NCBI GenBank assembly: GCA_927911235.1
Contig: CAKMOY010000217.1
Coordinates: 1-16,407 of the forward strand
Reading direction: 5' to 3'
From: an uncultured Moraxella sp.
GTDB lineage: Bacteria > Pseudomonadota > Gammaproteobacteria > Pseudomonadales > Moraxellaceae
Length of the DNA stretch: 16,407 nucleotides
Shown: positions 1-8,999 of the stretch, piece by piece
How positions within the stretch are numbered: the stretch's first letter is position 1
Layout of the letters: each line of letters opens with the position of its first letter
Program-made: the position numbers and the translations under genes
The notes under the pieces: generated by a model
Told to the model about the DNA's origin: nothing
The model's input: the letters and a program-made list of their open reading frames with translations, nothing else
Database searches by the model: none

Positions 1-47
1 AAATATTGTTGAGCTTTTGATAATTTCAAAAATGCGTTCATTAACCG

Positions 48-78
48 TTTTCATTTGGCATAGTTCATACTATATAAT
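48..78 (+). promoter_or_regulatory. Possible promoter of the transglycosylase gene
   Basis: A perfect TATAAT -10 hexamer lies at 73-78, about 38 bases before the ATG at 117. The -35 is weak: TTTTCA at 48-53 matches 4 of 6 consensus bases but with a 19-base spacer, and TTCATT at 50-55 has a 17-base spacer but only 3 of 6. The position is sensible, but the region is AT-rich and chance matches are common. Confidence 0.35.
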
Positions 79-116
79 TTAACGCTCGCAACGTATGTGT
101 GCAAACGGAGCTACAC

Positions 117-1432
117 ATGCAACCAACAACAATTTATAAAATAACAAAACCATTAAAACAGTTACCAAAATTATTAAATTTACAAAATTTAGTTTTTAAA
201 CCTGTTTCTCACCATTTCACCGAGTGTTTAGACGGTCATTTTGTGTTTGACACACCAAAACCGCAAACAACACATGGTTTTTCCAACGCTTTAATCCAAA
301 ACTTCGTTTAAAAAATTGGTTAAAAATTTTTGGGATTTTGAGTTTTATTTTGCCATTAAGCTATTTTGCCAGTGATATGCGACAAGCTATTTTTACGCCA
401 GTAGAAGAAACCGTCAGCGTGAACAAAGACTTGCCTGTGATTTTGCAGGATAAGAAAATGACAGTTGCGACTGTTGCTGATAATAGTTTGTACTTTGGGC
501 AAGATGGCTATGAACACGGCTTTGGCGTTGATGTCATGCGTGGTTATGCCAGTCATTTGGGCGTTGATTTGACGACTTTGGTGGTCGCAGATGAACAAGA
601 AGCGATGACAGCTGTGGCGACAGGGCAAGCGGATTTGGCTTTGACCAATGTCAATGTTTCTCAAGAAGTAGCCCAACTTAACCATGTTAGCCTAAGTTGT
701 GGGCAAGATTATTTGTCAGCACATGGTTTAAATCAACAGATGAGCTTGCAAATCCCAAAAAGCAGTGTTGATTTAACCAAAAGTGCCAATGATTTTTTGT
801 GCGATAGCAATGTCGTTACCACCAATCAACATTTGGCACAGTTTTATAATCAAGATGTGTTTCAAAATGATTATAGTGAACAAAAGTTTAATAAAATTAT
901 GAAAGCCAGTTTGCCAATTTATCAATCTGCTTTTAAACACAATGCCAAACAGCATGATTTGGATTGGGAATTATTGGTGGCGATGGGTTATCAAGAGTCG
1001 CAGTTAAATCCAGAAGCGGTTTCGCCAACAGGGGTTAAAGGCATTATGATGTTAACCAATGATACGGCGACAGCGATGGGCGTAACCGACCGTGTGAACC
1101 CTGTGCAAAGTATCCAAGGCGGTGCAAAATACTTTAATATTATTAAACAAATGTTTGATGATGTGCCTGAGTCTGACCGCATTTGGTTTAGCCTTGCGTC
1201 CTATAATATGGGGTCACAAGCCATCAAAAATATCCAAGCCAAGCTGTCCGCTGATGGCAAAAATGGCAACAGTTGGGCGGAAGTGTATCGCTATTTGGTA
1301 GAAAATCAAAGCAGTAATTCACGCTATACCCAGTGTATTCACTATGTTACCAATATTCGTGGCTTTTTGGAAACGCTCAAACAAGAAAGCAAAAATTCGT
1401 CCGAAGCACTGGTCGCCCAAAAAATCGCTTAA
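117..1432 (+). CDS. MltF-like lytic murein transglycosylase, frame broken near 280
   Basis: Predicted membrane-anchored lytic transglycosylase that cleaves peptidoglycan glycan strands in the periplasm. The start is ATG 117, preceded by GGAG at 107-110; a GTG at 99 is in frame but has no better site. One T appears missing from the T5 run at 278-282. Restoring it joins the 5' reading frame to the long 3' frame and gives about 438 residues. The repaired protein has about 65 N-terminal residues, a hydrophobic anchor at about 67-86 (NWLKIFGILSFILPLSYF), a shortened solute-binding-like domain (about 112-245, including GFGVDVMRGYASHLGV) and a C-terminal SLT domain (about 270-420). The SLT domain carries GYQESQLNPEAVSPTGVKG, with probable catalytic Glu294, and a later SLASYNMG motif. 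MltF proteins are usually somewhat longer, and the solute-binding half looks reduced. The family call is firm; the N-terminal joining is inferred. Confidence 0.85.
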
Positions 1433-1448
1433 TATTTAAAACATAAAT

Positions 1449-1475
1449 AAAAAGGTGGAAAATTCCCACCTTTTT
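1449..1475. terminator. Bidirectional hairpin terminator between convergent genes
   Basis: AAAAAGGTGG at 1449-1458 pairs perfectly with CCACCTTTTT at 1466-1475 around a 7-base loop, with a U tract on either strand. It lies between the transglycosylase stop (1432) and the apaH stop (1481), so it can end both transcripts. Confidence 0.9.
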
Positions 1476-1480
1476 ATTTT

Positions 1481-2314
1481 TTAGCCTTTACAACCTGTGC
1501 AAAACGTTTTGCCATCACCTAACCGATAGGCTAAAAGTTCTCCGCCCCAGACACAGCCAGCATCTAAGGCTCTGACTAATTTTGTGTCTATTTTGGCTTT
1601 TAAACCCGCCCAATGACCGAACAAAATTTTACGATCACGTTCCACTTTCCACTCAAACCAAGGACGAAAACCGTCTGGCATGGTATCATCAAGCGTGGAT
1701 TTAAAGCTAAATTCTAACGTGCCATCGGCTTGACACAGTCGCATACGGGTAAAATAGTTACAAATATGCCGCATACGGTCGTAACCTGACAGCATGGGCG
1801 ACCATTTTTCTATGTTTTCGTTGCTGTTATACAGGTTGGGTAATAGGCGGTCTAATTGCCACAGACTGCTTTGTAACTGGGTTTGCAGTTCTTTGGCGTG
1901 CATTTTGGCTTGTTCAATCGTCCAATGCGGTGGAATACCTGCATGGGTTAAAACGGTTTTGTCATCTGGAAATACCAACAAAGGTTGAAAACGTAACCAA
2001 TTTAACAATTCTTCACAATCTTTTGCATCAAAAATCGCTTGGGTTTTGTCCTTTTTTTTGAGTTTTGCTAAGCCACGCCAAACGGCGATTAAATTAATAT
2101 CGTGATTGCCAAGTACGGTTTCGGCACAGCCTTTTTCGCACAAATTTTTGACGAAACGCAACGTTGCCAAACTGCCCTCGCCACGAGCGACCAAATCGCC
2201 TGCGAACCACAATTTATCTTGTTTTTCATCAAAATTAATTTGTTTTAATAGATTTTGCAAATCTGCAAAACAGCCTTGAATATCGCCGATAACGTACTGA
2301 TGACGAAAATACAT
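1481..2314 (-). CDS. apaH: Symmetrical bis(5'-nucleosyl)-tetraphosphatase ApaH
   Basis: Cytoplasmic metallophosphoesterase that hydrolyses Ap4A and related dinucleoside polyphosphates symmetrically, and in E. coli also removes Np4 caps from RNA. The 277 residues match the family length. PPP-family motifs appear in order: GDIQG (10-14), GDLVARGEGS (39-48), GNHD (69-72), then HAGIPPHW, FGHWAGL and DAGCVWGG. Motif one has Gln where E. coli has His, a variant I recall from other ApaH proteins. The loop after GDLVARG has Glu in place of the E. coli Pro. The C-terminus ends in a small Cys pair, CTGC. It lies downstream of rsmA on the same strand, as in many gammaproteobacteria, but apaG is not between them. 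The start is ATG 2314, with only a distant AGGGG upstream. Confidence 0.95.
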   Translation of the reverse strand: MYFRHQYVIGDIQGCFADLQNLLKQINFDEKQDKLWFAGDLVARGEGSLATLRFVKNLCEKGCAETVLGNHDINLIAVWRGLAKLKKKDKTQAIFDAKDCEELLNWLRFQPLLVFPDDKTVLTHAGIPPHWTIEQAKMHAKELQTQLQSSLWQLDRLLPNLYNSNENIEKWSPMLSGYDRMRHICNYFTRMRLCQADGTLEFSFKSTLDDTMPDGFRPWFEWKVERDRKILFGHWAGLKAKIDTKLVRALDAGCVWGGELLAYRLGDGKTFCTGCKG

Positions 2315-2443
2315 ACTTGCTACAACCCCTAGAAAAAAATCATACTTTTATTAGAAAACTGATTATTATGGTTCTTTTTGCCAAAAAATCTAATTTTTTA
2401 AATAAATTGTTTTTTTTAAATAATTTTATTTTGTGATAATGCC

Positions 2444-3292
2444 CTATGTTGATAAATGAGTAATGACATTACTTAAATTGACAAAATCACGCACGCTTAA
2501 GGTTTCTGGGCGTGCCATTGGGTCAAGTCCTGCATTCATCAAATCTTGTTCGCTAATGGTTGGCAAACTGGGTGATTTTTTGAAAATCGCTCGCAAAGTT
2601 TTACGTCTATGATTAAACGCTTCTCGCACCACAAGAGCAAACATTTTTTCATCACTAGCAATTATCGGTTTTTGTTGATAAGGCGTTAAACGAAATACGG
2701 CACTGGTAACTTTTGGCGGTGGATTAAACGCCCCATTCGGCACGGTAAGCAAATATTCTGTTTCGCAAAAATACTGCATCATCACCGATAATCGCCCATA
2801 TTCTTTGCTATTAACTTCAGCCGTAATTCTGTCCACGACTTCTTTTTGGAGCATAAAGTGCATATCTTGAATCACATCGGCAAATGTCAGTAAATGAAAT
2901 AATAACGGTGTAGAAATATTGTACGGTAAATTACCGATAATGCGTAATTTTTTATCGGTTTGGCTGTCGTTTGATTGAGCCATTTTTGCAAATAATTCAC
3001 GATAATCCACGTCCATGGCATTGGCTTTGACAATCGTCAAGCCGTCATTGCTATTTGCCCCAATGCGAATCCGTAAGCTATCTGCCAAATCTGTGTCCAA
3101 CTCCACAACGGTTAATTTGTCCACTTCTGCCAACAAAGGTTCGGTAATTGCTCCCATACCGGGCCCAATTTCTAGCATAAAGTCATCACGATTGGCATAA
3201 ATGCTGTCAATAATTTGGCTAATAATGCTTTTATCGTGTAAAAAGTTTTGCCCAAAGCGTTTTCTGGGTTGGTGTTGTAAAAAAGTTGCCAC
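2444..3292 (-). CDS. rsmA: 16S rRNA dimethyladenosine transferase RsmA (KsgA)
   Basis: SAM-dependent enzyme that dimethylates the two adjacent adenines A1518 and A1519 (E. coli numbering) in helix 45 of 16S rRNA during late 30S assembly. It has 282 residues (E. coli 273). Motifs seen: [10 protein letters not shown] (11-20), the SAM-binding [10 protein letters not shown] (41-50), the acidic motif VVELDTDLA (62-70), the catalytic [11 protein letters not shown] (121-131), [10 protein letters not shown], and [13 protein letters not shown] near the C-terminus. The start is GTG 3292: AGGA lies 7 bases upstream, and the product begins [15 protein letters not shown], the expected N-terminus. A 129-base AT-rich gap with no clear hairpin separates it from apaH, so read-through is possible. 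Confidence 0.97.
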   Translation of the reverse strand: MATFLQHQPRKRFGQNFLHDKSIISQIIDSIYANRDDFMLEIGPGMGAITEPLLAEVDKLTVVELDTDLADSLRIRIGANSNDGLTIVKANAMDVDYRELFAKMAQSNDSQTDKKLRIIGNLPYNISTPLLFHLLTFADVIQDMHFMLQKEVVDRITAEVNSKEYGRLSVMMQYFCETEYLLTVPNGAFNPPPKVTSAVFRLTPYQQKPIIASDEKMFALVVREAFNHRRKTLRAIFKKSPSLPTISEQDLMNAGLDPMARPETLSVRDFVNLSNVITHLST

Positions 3293-3321
3293 AAAGTTTT
3301 CCTATTGATTAAAATTGGCGT

Positions 3322-3330
3322 ATTATAGCA
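3322..3330 (-). promoter_or_regulatory. Extended -10 promoter for rsmA
   Basis: On the minus strand the sequence reads TGCTATAAT, a perfect extended -10 (TGnTATAAT). It lies about 30 bases before the rsmA GTG, which would give a leader of about 22 bases containing the AGGA ribosome site. No strong -35 is visible at 17 bases, as is usual for extended -10 promoters. Confidence 0.6.
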
Positions 3331-3538
3331 CAGTTCGTTTTGTTGGTTGATTGTCATTTTACCAATTTTAGCTTGGTGTTTTTATCCAAATTTATCAACT
3401 TCTTTTTGTAATTTTGTATAACTCACAACTTTTTACCTTATTTTTATCAAAAATTATCACGGATAAATACATACAATAGCGTATTTTTTTGTTAGAATAC
3501 AATATTTTTTAAATTCAATTTTATAAGCGAGAAAAAAT

Positions 3539-4630
3539 ATGGGCTTTAATTGTGGTATTGTTGGCTTGCCAAATGTTGGTAAATCAACGCTATTTAACGC
3601 ACTTACCAAAGCAGGCATTGCCGCCGAAAACTTCCCTTTTTGTACCAAAGACCCAAACACAGGCATTGTTCCTGTGCCAGACCCACGTTTAAAACAGCTT
3701 GCCGACATTGTCAAACCTGAGCGAGTATTGCCAACGGCGATGGAGTTCGTGGACATTGCAGGGCTTGTCGCAGGTGCGAGCAAAGGCGAAGGCATGGGCA
3801 ATCAGTTTTTGGCAAATATCCGTGAAACCGATGCGGTAGCCCACGTTGTCCGCTGTTTTGACGATGACAATGTTATTCACGTTGATGGGCGTGTCAGCCC
3901 GCTTGACGATATTGAAACCATTAATACCGAACTTGCGTTGGCAGATTTGGAAGCGGTCAGCCGTGCGATTATCAATGTTGGTAAAAAAGCCAAAGGAGGT
4001 GATAAAGAAGCCAAAGCCATGCTTGATGTGTTTAATAAAATTGAGCCGTTTTTGGCGGATGGCAAACCTGCTCGTATGGCAAATCTTGACGATGACGAGA
4101 AAAAACTAATTAAAAGTTACGGCTTAATCACGTTAAAACCTGTGATGTATATTGCCAACGTTGCCGAAGATGGTTTTGAAAACAATCCATATCTTGACCA
4201 AGTGCGTGAATTTGCTGAAAAAGACAACGCCATTGTCGTGCCACTGTGCAATCAAATTGAAGCGGAAATCGCCCAACTTGACGAAGACGAAAAAGCCGAA
4301 TTTTTAGAAGGCATGGGCATGACAGAAGCAGGGCTTGACCGTGTGATTCGTGCAGGTTACGAACTCTTAAATATGCAAACTTATTTTACCGCAGGGGTAA
4401 AAGAAGTGCGTGCGTGGACTGTGCCTGTGGGAGCGACTGCACCGCAAGCCGCTGGCGTAATTCATACGGATTTTGAGCGTGGTTTTATCCGTGCTGAAGT
4501 GATTGCCTTTGATGATTTTATTGAATATCAAGGCGAAAAAGGAGCAGCCGCCGCAGGTAAAGCACGCCTTGAAGGCAAAACCTATATCGTACAAGATGGC
4601 GATGTCATGCACTTTAGATTTAATGTTTAA
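3539..4630 (+). CDS. ychF: Redox-regulated ATPase YchF (Obg-like)
   Basis: Obg-family P-loop protein that binds ATP in preference to GTP and associates with ribosomes; it is linked to oxidative-stress control. The 363 residues are the standard length. Seen: P-loop GLPNVGKST (9-17), [18 protein letters not shown] with Cys35 (the position implicated in redox control in E. coli), G3 motif DIAGLV (72-77) followed by [17 protein letters not shown] (207-210) in place of the GTPase NKxD, which explains ATP preference, and a C-terminal TGS domain from about 280 ([19 protein letters not shown]). The start is ATG 3539, after a weak GAG-type site. lolD begins 25 bases after its stop. pth, its frequent neighbour elsewhere, is not visible here. 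Confidence 0.97.
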   Translation: MGFNCGIVGLPNVGKSTLFNALTKAGIAAENFPFCTKDPNTGIVPVPDPRLKQLADIVKPERVLPTAMEFVDIAGLVAGASKGEGMGNQFLANIRETDAVAHVVRCFDDDNVIHVDGRVSPLDDIETINTELALADLEAVSRAIINVGKKAKGGDKEAKAMLDVFNKIEPFLADGKPARMANLDDDEKKLIKSYGLITLKPVMYIANVAEDGFENNPYLDQVREFAEKDNAIVVPLCNQIEAEIAQLDEDEKAEFLEGMGMTEAGLDRVIRAGYELLNMQTYFTAGVKEVRAWTVPVGATAPQAAGVIHTDFERGFIRAEVIAFDDFIEYQGEKGAAAAGKARLEGKTYIVQDGDVMHFRFNV

Positions 4631-4655
4631 AATAATTGTAAAGATTAGTTAAAAT

Positions 4656-5336
4656 ATGAGTGAAATTTTAAACGCCAAAAACATTAGCAAAGTTTATCAA
4701 GATGGCAAAAATACCACGACCGTGCTAAACGGCTTAAACATCACCGTCAATCGTGGCGAAAAAATCGCCATTGTTGGCACAAGTGGCTCTGGCAAAAGTA
4801 CGCTTTTGCATATTTTGGGGGGGCTTGACGTGCCGACCCAAGGCGAAGTTTGGCTACATGGTAAGCTGATTAATCAACTGAACGAAACCGAGCGTGGCAA
4901 TTTACGCAATCAACATTTGGGTTTTATTTATCAGTTTCACCACCTGTTAGCCGAATTTACCGCTATTGAAAATGTCGCCATGCCGTTGCTTATGCGAAAT
5001 GACGTGCCAATCAACACCGCACGAGATGAAGCGATTGACTTGTTAAAAAAAGTCGGATTAGAACACCGTTTGACCCATCGCCCCGGTGAATTGTCAGGCG
5101 GTGAGCGTCAGCGTGTGGCTATTGCTCGTGCGTTAGTAACAAAGCCGTCTTTGGTGTTGGCTGATGAGCCGACAGGCAATTTGGACTATGCCAACGCCCA
5201 AGCGGTGTTTGAAATTTTAACACAGCTACAAAATGATTTTAGCACAGCATTATTGATGGTAACGCATGACAGACAGCTTGCACAAATGGCGGATAAGCAA
5301 CTTGCCATGCAAAACGGCAGTTGGGCGACCATGTAA
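4656..5336 (+). CDS. lolD: Lipoprotein-releasing ABC transporter ATPase LolD
   Basis: ATPase of LolCDE, which extracts outer-membrane lipoproteins from the inner membrane and passes them to LolA. It has 226 residues. Walker A GTSGSGKST (41-49), Q-loop Gln93 within YQFHHLLAEFTAIENV, signature LSGGE (146-150), Walker B LVLADE (166-171) followed by PTGNLD, and H-loop His204 are all intact. The FHHLL segment after the Q-loop is typical of LolD and separates it from MacB or FtsE. It follows ychF by 25 bases and is probably co-transcribed with it. No lolC or lolE lies beside it, so its membrane partners must be elsewhere in the genome. Confidence 0.93.
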   Translation: MSEILNAKNISKVYQDGKNTTTVLNGLNITVNRGEKIAIVGTSGSGKSTLLHILGGLDVPTQGEVWLHGKLINQLNETERGNLRNQHLGFIYQFHHLLAEFTAIENVAMPLLMRNDVPINTARDEAIDLLKKVGLEHRLTHRPGELSGGERQRVAIARALVTKPSLVLADEPTGNLDYANAQAVFEILTQLQNDFSTALLMVTHDRQLAQMADKQLAMQNGSWATM

Positions 5337-5381
5337 AACAGATGTTAATATTCGTATGTGCAAAAAATTTTATGAATGCTA

Positions 5382-5410
5382 TTTCCAACAAAAGCAAAGC
5401 ATGTTATAAT
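5382..5410 (+). promoter_or_regulatory. Promoter of cmk (extended -10)
   Basis: TTTCCA at 5382-5387 (4 of 6) and a perfect TATAAT at 5405-5410 are separated by exactly 17 bases, and TG at 5402-5403 makes the extended form TGTTATAAT. Transcription would start near 5417, about 38 bases before the cmk ATG. This is the best-formed promoter in the window. Confidence 0.7.
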
Positions 5411-5454
5411 AATCCGATTTTTTAAACTAACCAACTTGATTTTTTATTTTATTA

Positions 5455-6236
5455 ATGTCAAATTCAACTTTAACATCAAATCCAGCCATCATCACTATTG
5501 ATGGGGCAAGTGGGGCAGGCAAGGGGACTTTAACCACTCGTCTAGCCGATACCTTGGGATATGCGATGTTAGACTCTGGGGCTTTGTATCGGATTGTCGG
5601 TTTTATGGCAAACGAACAAGGCTTGTTAGACGATAATAGTGATGACACATTATTAGAAGAAAAACTTGCCAATTTAACCCAGTCTTTAACCATTCACTTT
5701 CAAAAGCCAAACAAAATTCTGAACATATCAGCGTGATTGTCAATGAACAAGACATCAGCGATTTTATTCGCACCGAAAAAGTGGGCGAATATGCCTCAAA
5801 AGTGGCAGTTTTTCCAAAAGTACGCACGGCTTTATTGGATTTACAAAAAAATATGGCAGTTGGGGTAAAAGGTTTGGTCGCTGATGGGCGAGATATGGGA
5901 ACGGTGGTGTTTCCGAACGCACCACTCAAGATTTATTTGGTTGCATCAGCACAGGCACGAGCCGAACGCCGTTTCAATCAACTAAAAAATGCAGGCAAGA
6001 CAGCCGATTATAATGAAGTGCTTGCCCAAATCATCGCACGAGATGAGCGTGATAGTAGTCGAGCGGTTGCCCCTGCAAAACCTGCTGATGATGCGATTGT
6101 GATTGACAGTTCGGTGTTAAATGCCGAGCAAGTTTTTGCACAAGTTTGGCAGTTATGCCAAGAGAGACTGTGCCAAGAGCGAAATTTTGGTTTAAAATTT
6201 TTATTGATTTTTACAATTTTTTTGATTTTTTATTAA
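5455..6236 (+). CDS. cmk: Cytidylate kinase Cmk, frame broken near 5705
   Basis: Phosphorylates CMP and dCMP with ATP in pyrimidine salvage and nucleotide recycling. The first part has P-loop GASGAGKGT (17-25) and LDSGALYR (39-46). The second, in another frame, has IRTEKVGEYASKVA, GLVADGRDMGTVVFP, the LID region RDERDSSRAVAP and DDAIVIDSS. One A appears missing, from the A4 at 5702-5705 or the A3 at 5709-5711; restoring it gives continuous conserved sequence and a product of about 260 residues. No -1 slippery heptamer is in frame there, so programmed shifting is unlikely. The C-terminus is odd: LCQER occurs twice in tandem, followed by a hydrophobic Phe/Leu/Ile tail, about 30 residues longer than usual. 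That tail may be real or may reflect another nearby indel. rpsA follows, as in many proteobacteria. Confidence 0.92.
5710..5731 (+). repeat. 22-base dispersed motif, copy 1 (inside cmk)
   Basis: This 22-base stretch matches 11860-11881 at 21 of 22 positions. Its 14-base core TCTGAACATATCAG is identical in both and contains the inverted arms CTGA and TCAG. Here it lies in coding sequence (frame ...NSEHIS...), just beside the cmk frame break. Confidence 0.5.
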
Positions 6237-6323
6237 CCCATAAAACCAGCAATTTGTTAATAAAAAGTCATCATTTGAACCGTACTGTGCTGGACAGGCT
6301 ACGGCTATATAAAGGTATATTTT

Positions 6324-8001
6324 ATGATGGAATCATTTGCTGAACTGTTTGAAGCCAGCCAACAATCATTTCAAGTTGAACGCGGTGCTGTTATCTCAGG
6401 TAAAGTAGTAGCGATTGACGATGACCGTATCATTGTTGATACTGGTTTAAAATCTGAAGGTGTGATTGACCGTGCAGAATTTTTGAACGAACAAGGCGAG
6501 CTTGAAGTTGCGATTGGCGACGAAGTGCAAGTTGTTGTAGATTCGGTTGATAACGGTATGGGTCAAACCCAACTTTCTCGTGAAAAAGCAAAACGTGTTG
6601 AAACTTGGAGCGTACTAGAAAAAATCCATGAAAACAATGAAATTGTTATGGGTCTTATCTCTGGTAAAGTTAAAGGTGGTTTCACGGTTGATATCGGTTC
6701 AGTACGTGCATTCTTACCAGGTTCATTGGTAGACACTCGTCCAGTGCGTGACACCGCTCACCTTGAAGGCAAAGAGCTTGAGTTCAAAATCATCAAACTT
6801 GACCAAAAACGCAACAACGTTGTGGTAAGTCGCCGTGAAGTGATGATGGCTGAAAATTCAGCAGAGCGTGAAGAATTGCTATCTAACCTAGAAGAAGGTC
6901 AAGAAGTTACTGGCGTGGTGAAAAACCTAACCGATTATGGTGCGTTTGTTGATTTGGGCGGTATTGACGGCTTGTTACATATCACTGATATGGCATGGAG
7001 ACGTATCAAACACCCATCAGAAGTAGTTGAAGTTGGTCAAGAACTAAAAGTTAAAGTCTTGAAATTTGACCGTGAGCGTAACCGTGTGAGCCTAGGCTTG
7101 AAACAACTAGGTACTGACCCATGGCAAGACGTGCTAAACAATTATCCAAAAGGTACAAACGTGAAAGCACGTGTAACTAACTTGACGGATTACGGTTGTT
7201 TTGCAGAAATCGCTGATGGCATTGAAGGTCTTGTTCACGTATCAGAAATGGACCACACCAACAAAAACATCCACCCATCAAAAGTGGTACAAGTGGGTGA
7301 TGAAATCATGGTTCAAATCCTTGATATTGACGAAGAACGTCGCCGTATCAGCCTAGGTATAAAACAAACCATGCCAAACCCATGGGAAGAGTTTGATAAA
7401 AAATACGCCAAAAACGACAAAGTATCAGGTACAATCAAATCAATCACTGACTTTGGTATCTTTATCGGTTTAGAAGGCGGTATTGACGGTTTAGTTCACT
7501 TATCAGACCTATCATGGACTGAAAATGGCGAAGAAGCAATCCGTAACTACAGCAAAGGCGACACCGTTGAAGCGGTTATCCTATCTGTAGATGCAGAGTC
7601 AAACCGTATCAGCCTAGGTATCAAACAATTAAACAGCGACCCATTTAATGAGTTCCTGAGTGCTAATGACCGTGGTGCGATTGTTAAAGGTAAAGTAACT
7701 GAAGTTGATGCCAAAGGTGCAAAAGTATTTTTAGCAGACGAAGTTGAAGGTTACTTGCGTGCATCAGAAATCCAACAAGAAAAAGTAGAAGATGCTTCTA
7801 CTGTATTGAATGTTGGTGACGAAGTTGAAGCAAAAAATTGTTGGTGTAGACCGCAAATCACGCTCAATCAACTTGTCAATCAAAGCCAAAGATGAAGCAG
7901 AACAACGTGATGCCATCAAAGCTTTGAGTGCAAACAACATTGAAGCACAGCCAAAAACCATTGGTGACTTAATCAAAGAACAACAAAACAATCAAGAATA
8001 A
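6324..8001 (+). CDS. rpsA: 30S ribosomal protein S1, frame broken at 7832-7837
   Basis: Ribosomal protein S1, which binds mRNA and helps load and unfold it on the 30S subunit. The repaired product is about 558 residues (E. coli 557) with six S1 repeats at roughly 21-87, 105-171, 192-260, 277-347, 364-434 and 451-520. [31 protein letters not shown] and [11 protein letters not shown] mark successive repeats. The frame breaks in the sixth repeat: the A6 run at 7832-7837 should be A5, after which [20 protein letters not shown] continues in frame to 8001. A -1 slip there would reach a stop within four codons, so programmed -1 shifting does not explain it. ATG 6324 is preceded by AAAGG at 6311-6315. 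The leader holds a small CTGT/ACAG hairpin (6285-6297); S1 autoregulates in E. coli, but no specific element is recognised here. Confidence 0.96.
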
Positions 8002-8025
8002 TTGATACATTGTTTGTTAATTGAT

Positions 8026-8062
8026 AAAAAAAAGCGACTATCAAATTTAGTCGCTTTTTTTT
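8026..8062 (+). terminator. Terminator after rpsA
   Basis: A8 plus GCGACTA (8026-8040) pairs perfectly with TAGTCGC plus T8 (8048-8062) around a 7-base loop, 24 bases after the rpsA stop. It is a strong intrinsic terminator that insulates rpsA from ihfB. Confidence 0.92.
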
Positions 8063-8102
8063 GGCATTTGAGAAAAAAAATAGAGTAAAATGAATTTGCT
8101 TT

Positions 8103-8111
8103 TGATATAAT
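8103..8111 (+). promoter_or_regulatory. Extended -10 promoter for ihfB
   Basis: TGATATAAT is a perfect extended -10 about 104 bases before the ihfB ATG. No good -35 lies at 17 bases. The implied leader of about 97 bases is AT-rich. A unit-specific promoter is expected here because a strong terminator lies just upstream. Confidence 0.5.
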
Positions 8112-8214
8112 GTAAAAATTATATAATAAAAATGTAAGTTTTGGTGATGATTGTTGATGATAATGCTTGTTATCAGAACATCAAATTGTCATTTGCTATT
8201 TTAACAGAGGTTAT

Positions 8215-8511
8215 ATGGAAAAAGTTATCAATAAATCTGATTTGATTGATAAACTATCAAATGAGTGTCGCACATTGTCAGAAGAAACGATTGAAGAGGC
8301 GACAAAACAGCTTTTAGAACTGATGACAGAAACTTTGACGAATGATGGACGAGTGGAAGTGCGTGGTTTTGGTAGTTTTAGTTTGCACCATCGCAAACCT
8401 AGAACGGCAAGAAATCCAAAAACAGGTGAAAAAGTTTCGGTACAATCCACCGCAATTCCGCATTTTAAACCAGGCAAAGCCTTGCGTGAATCGGTAAATC
8501 AAGGTGTATAA
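8215..8511 (+). CDS. ihfB: Integration host factor subunit beta
   Basis: Beta subunit of the IHF heterodimer, which bends DNA at specific sites and acts in transcription, replication and recombination. It has 98 residues (E. coli 94). Seen: the HU/IHF helices, GRVEVRGFGSFSLHHR (45-60), the DNA-intercalating arm RKPRTARNPKTG with Pro68, and IPHFKPGKALRE near the end. ATG 8215 is chosen over an in-frame start at 8167 because AGAGG lies 5 bases before it and the product then begins like known IhfB (MEKVINKSDLIDKLS). The HFKPGK ending and SFSLHHR fit IhfB better than IhfA or HU. It has its own promoter and terminator. Confidence 0.96.
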   Translation: MEKVINKSDLIDKLSNECRTLSEETIEEATKQLLELMTETLTNDGRVEVRGFGSFSLHHRKPRTARNPKTGEKVSVQSTAIPHFKPGKALRESVNQGV

Positions 8512-8551
8512 TTGACGCTACAATTTGGTCATAAATTTGTAACAAAATAGC

Positions 8552-8580
8552 AAAAGGGCGATAAAAATTCGCCCTTTTTT
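8552..8580 (+). terminator. Terminator after ihfB
   Basis: AAAAGGGCGA (8552-8561) pairs with TCGCCCTTTT (8569-8578) around a 7-base loop, followed by a T6 run. It lies 40 bases after the ihfB stop. Confidence 0.92.
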
Positions 8581-8633
8581 ATTAAAAAAACGTATAATAC
8601 CATTCAAATTATCCATTTTTTAAGGAATTTATC

Positions 8634-8975
8634 ATGCGTTATTTGATTGCGATTTTATTGTTTTTGGTGTTTGCTTACTCGTTGATGTTGGTGATTGTGA
8701 ATAGCCACCAAGTTGAAGTGAATTTGTTGTTTAGCCAAGTACCACAGATGAACTTGGGCTTGATGTTGATTATTTGTATCATGCTTGGCATGATTGCAGG
8801 GGTGATGTTGGCGTTGATTTTGTTTAAAGTGTTACAAATGAAATTGGAAAATCAACGTTTAATCAAAGAATTAAACCAAACTCGTGAAAAACTCATGCAA
8901 ACGCAACATAATTACGAACAGCATTTGAGCCAAAATGCCGATGTTGGGCTATCAGCCACTGTCAAACAACCATAA
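8634..8975 (+). CDS. lapA: LapA-domain inner-membrane protein
   Basis: Small inner-membrane protein of the LapA (DUF1049) family; in E. coli LapA works with LapB in controlling lipopolysaccharide assembly through FtsH and LpxC. It has 113 residues, with transmembrane segments at about 3-22 and 42-66 joined by NSHQVEVNLLF. A polar, probably coiled-coil cytoplasmic tail rich in Lys, Glu and Gln runs to about 105. ATG 8634 has AAGGA 7 bases upstream; a TATAAT at 8593-8598 may be its -10. pyrF follows after 24 bases. In E. coli lapB sits between lapA and pyrF; here it is absent from the locus. Confidence 0.88.
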   Translation: MRYLIAILLFLVFAYSLMLVIVNSHQVEVNLLFSQVPQMNLGLMLIICIMLGMIAGVMLALILFKVLQMKLENQRLIKELNQTREKLMQTQHNYEQHLSQNADVGLSATVKQP

Positions 8976-8999
8976 TCAATCATCAGTGAAGGGTAAATT

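Noticed and set aside
3457..3801. 114-residue open frame antisense to the ychF start
   Set aside because: It is antisense to the conserved P-loop region and its Met/Ser/Ala-rich product resembles no family.
5697..5720. Programmed frameshift in cmk
   Set aside because: The needed shift is -1, but no X XXY YYZ heptamer lies in the right register and no stimulatory hairpin or Shine-Dalgarno-like element is evident.
5603..5929. 108-residue open frame antisense to cmk
   Set aside because: It is a shadow of the coding strand with low-complexity composition and no start signals.
6306..6311. TATATA as an rpsA -10 box
   Set aside because: It lies only 12 bases before the ATG and abuts the ribosome binding site, leaving no room for a leader.
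7826..7845. Programmed -1 frameshifting in rpsA at A AAA AAT
   Set aside because: A -1 slip there leads to a stop within four codons. Conserved S1 sequence resumes only in the +1 frame, and rpsA is not known to use frameshifting. A base-count error fits better.
8167..8214. Longer ihfB starting at 8167
   Set aside because: It adds 16 residues absent from the family, and the ATG at 8215 has AGAGG 5 bases upstream.
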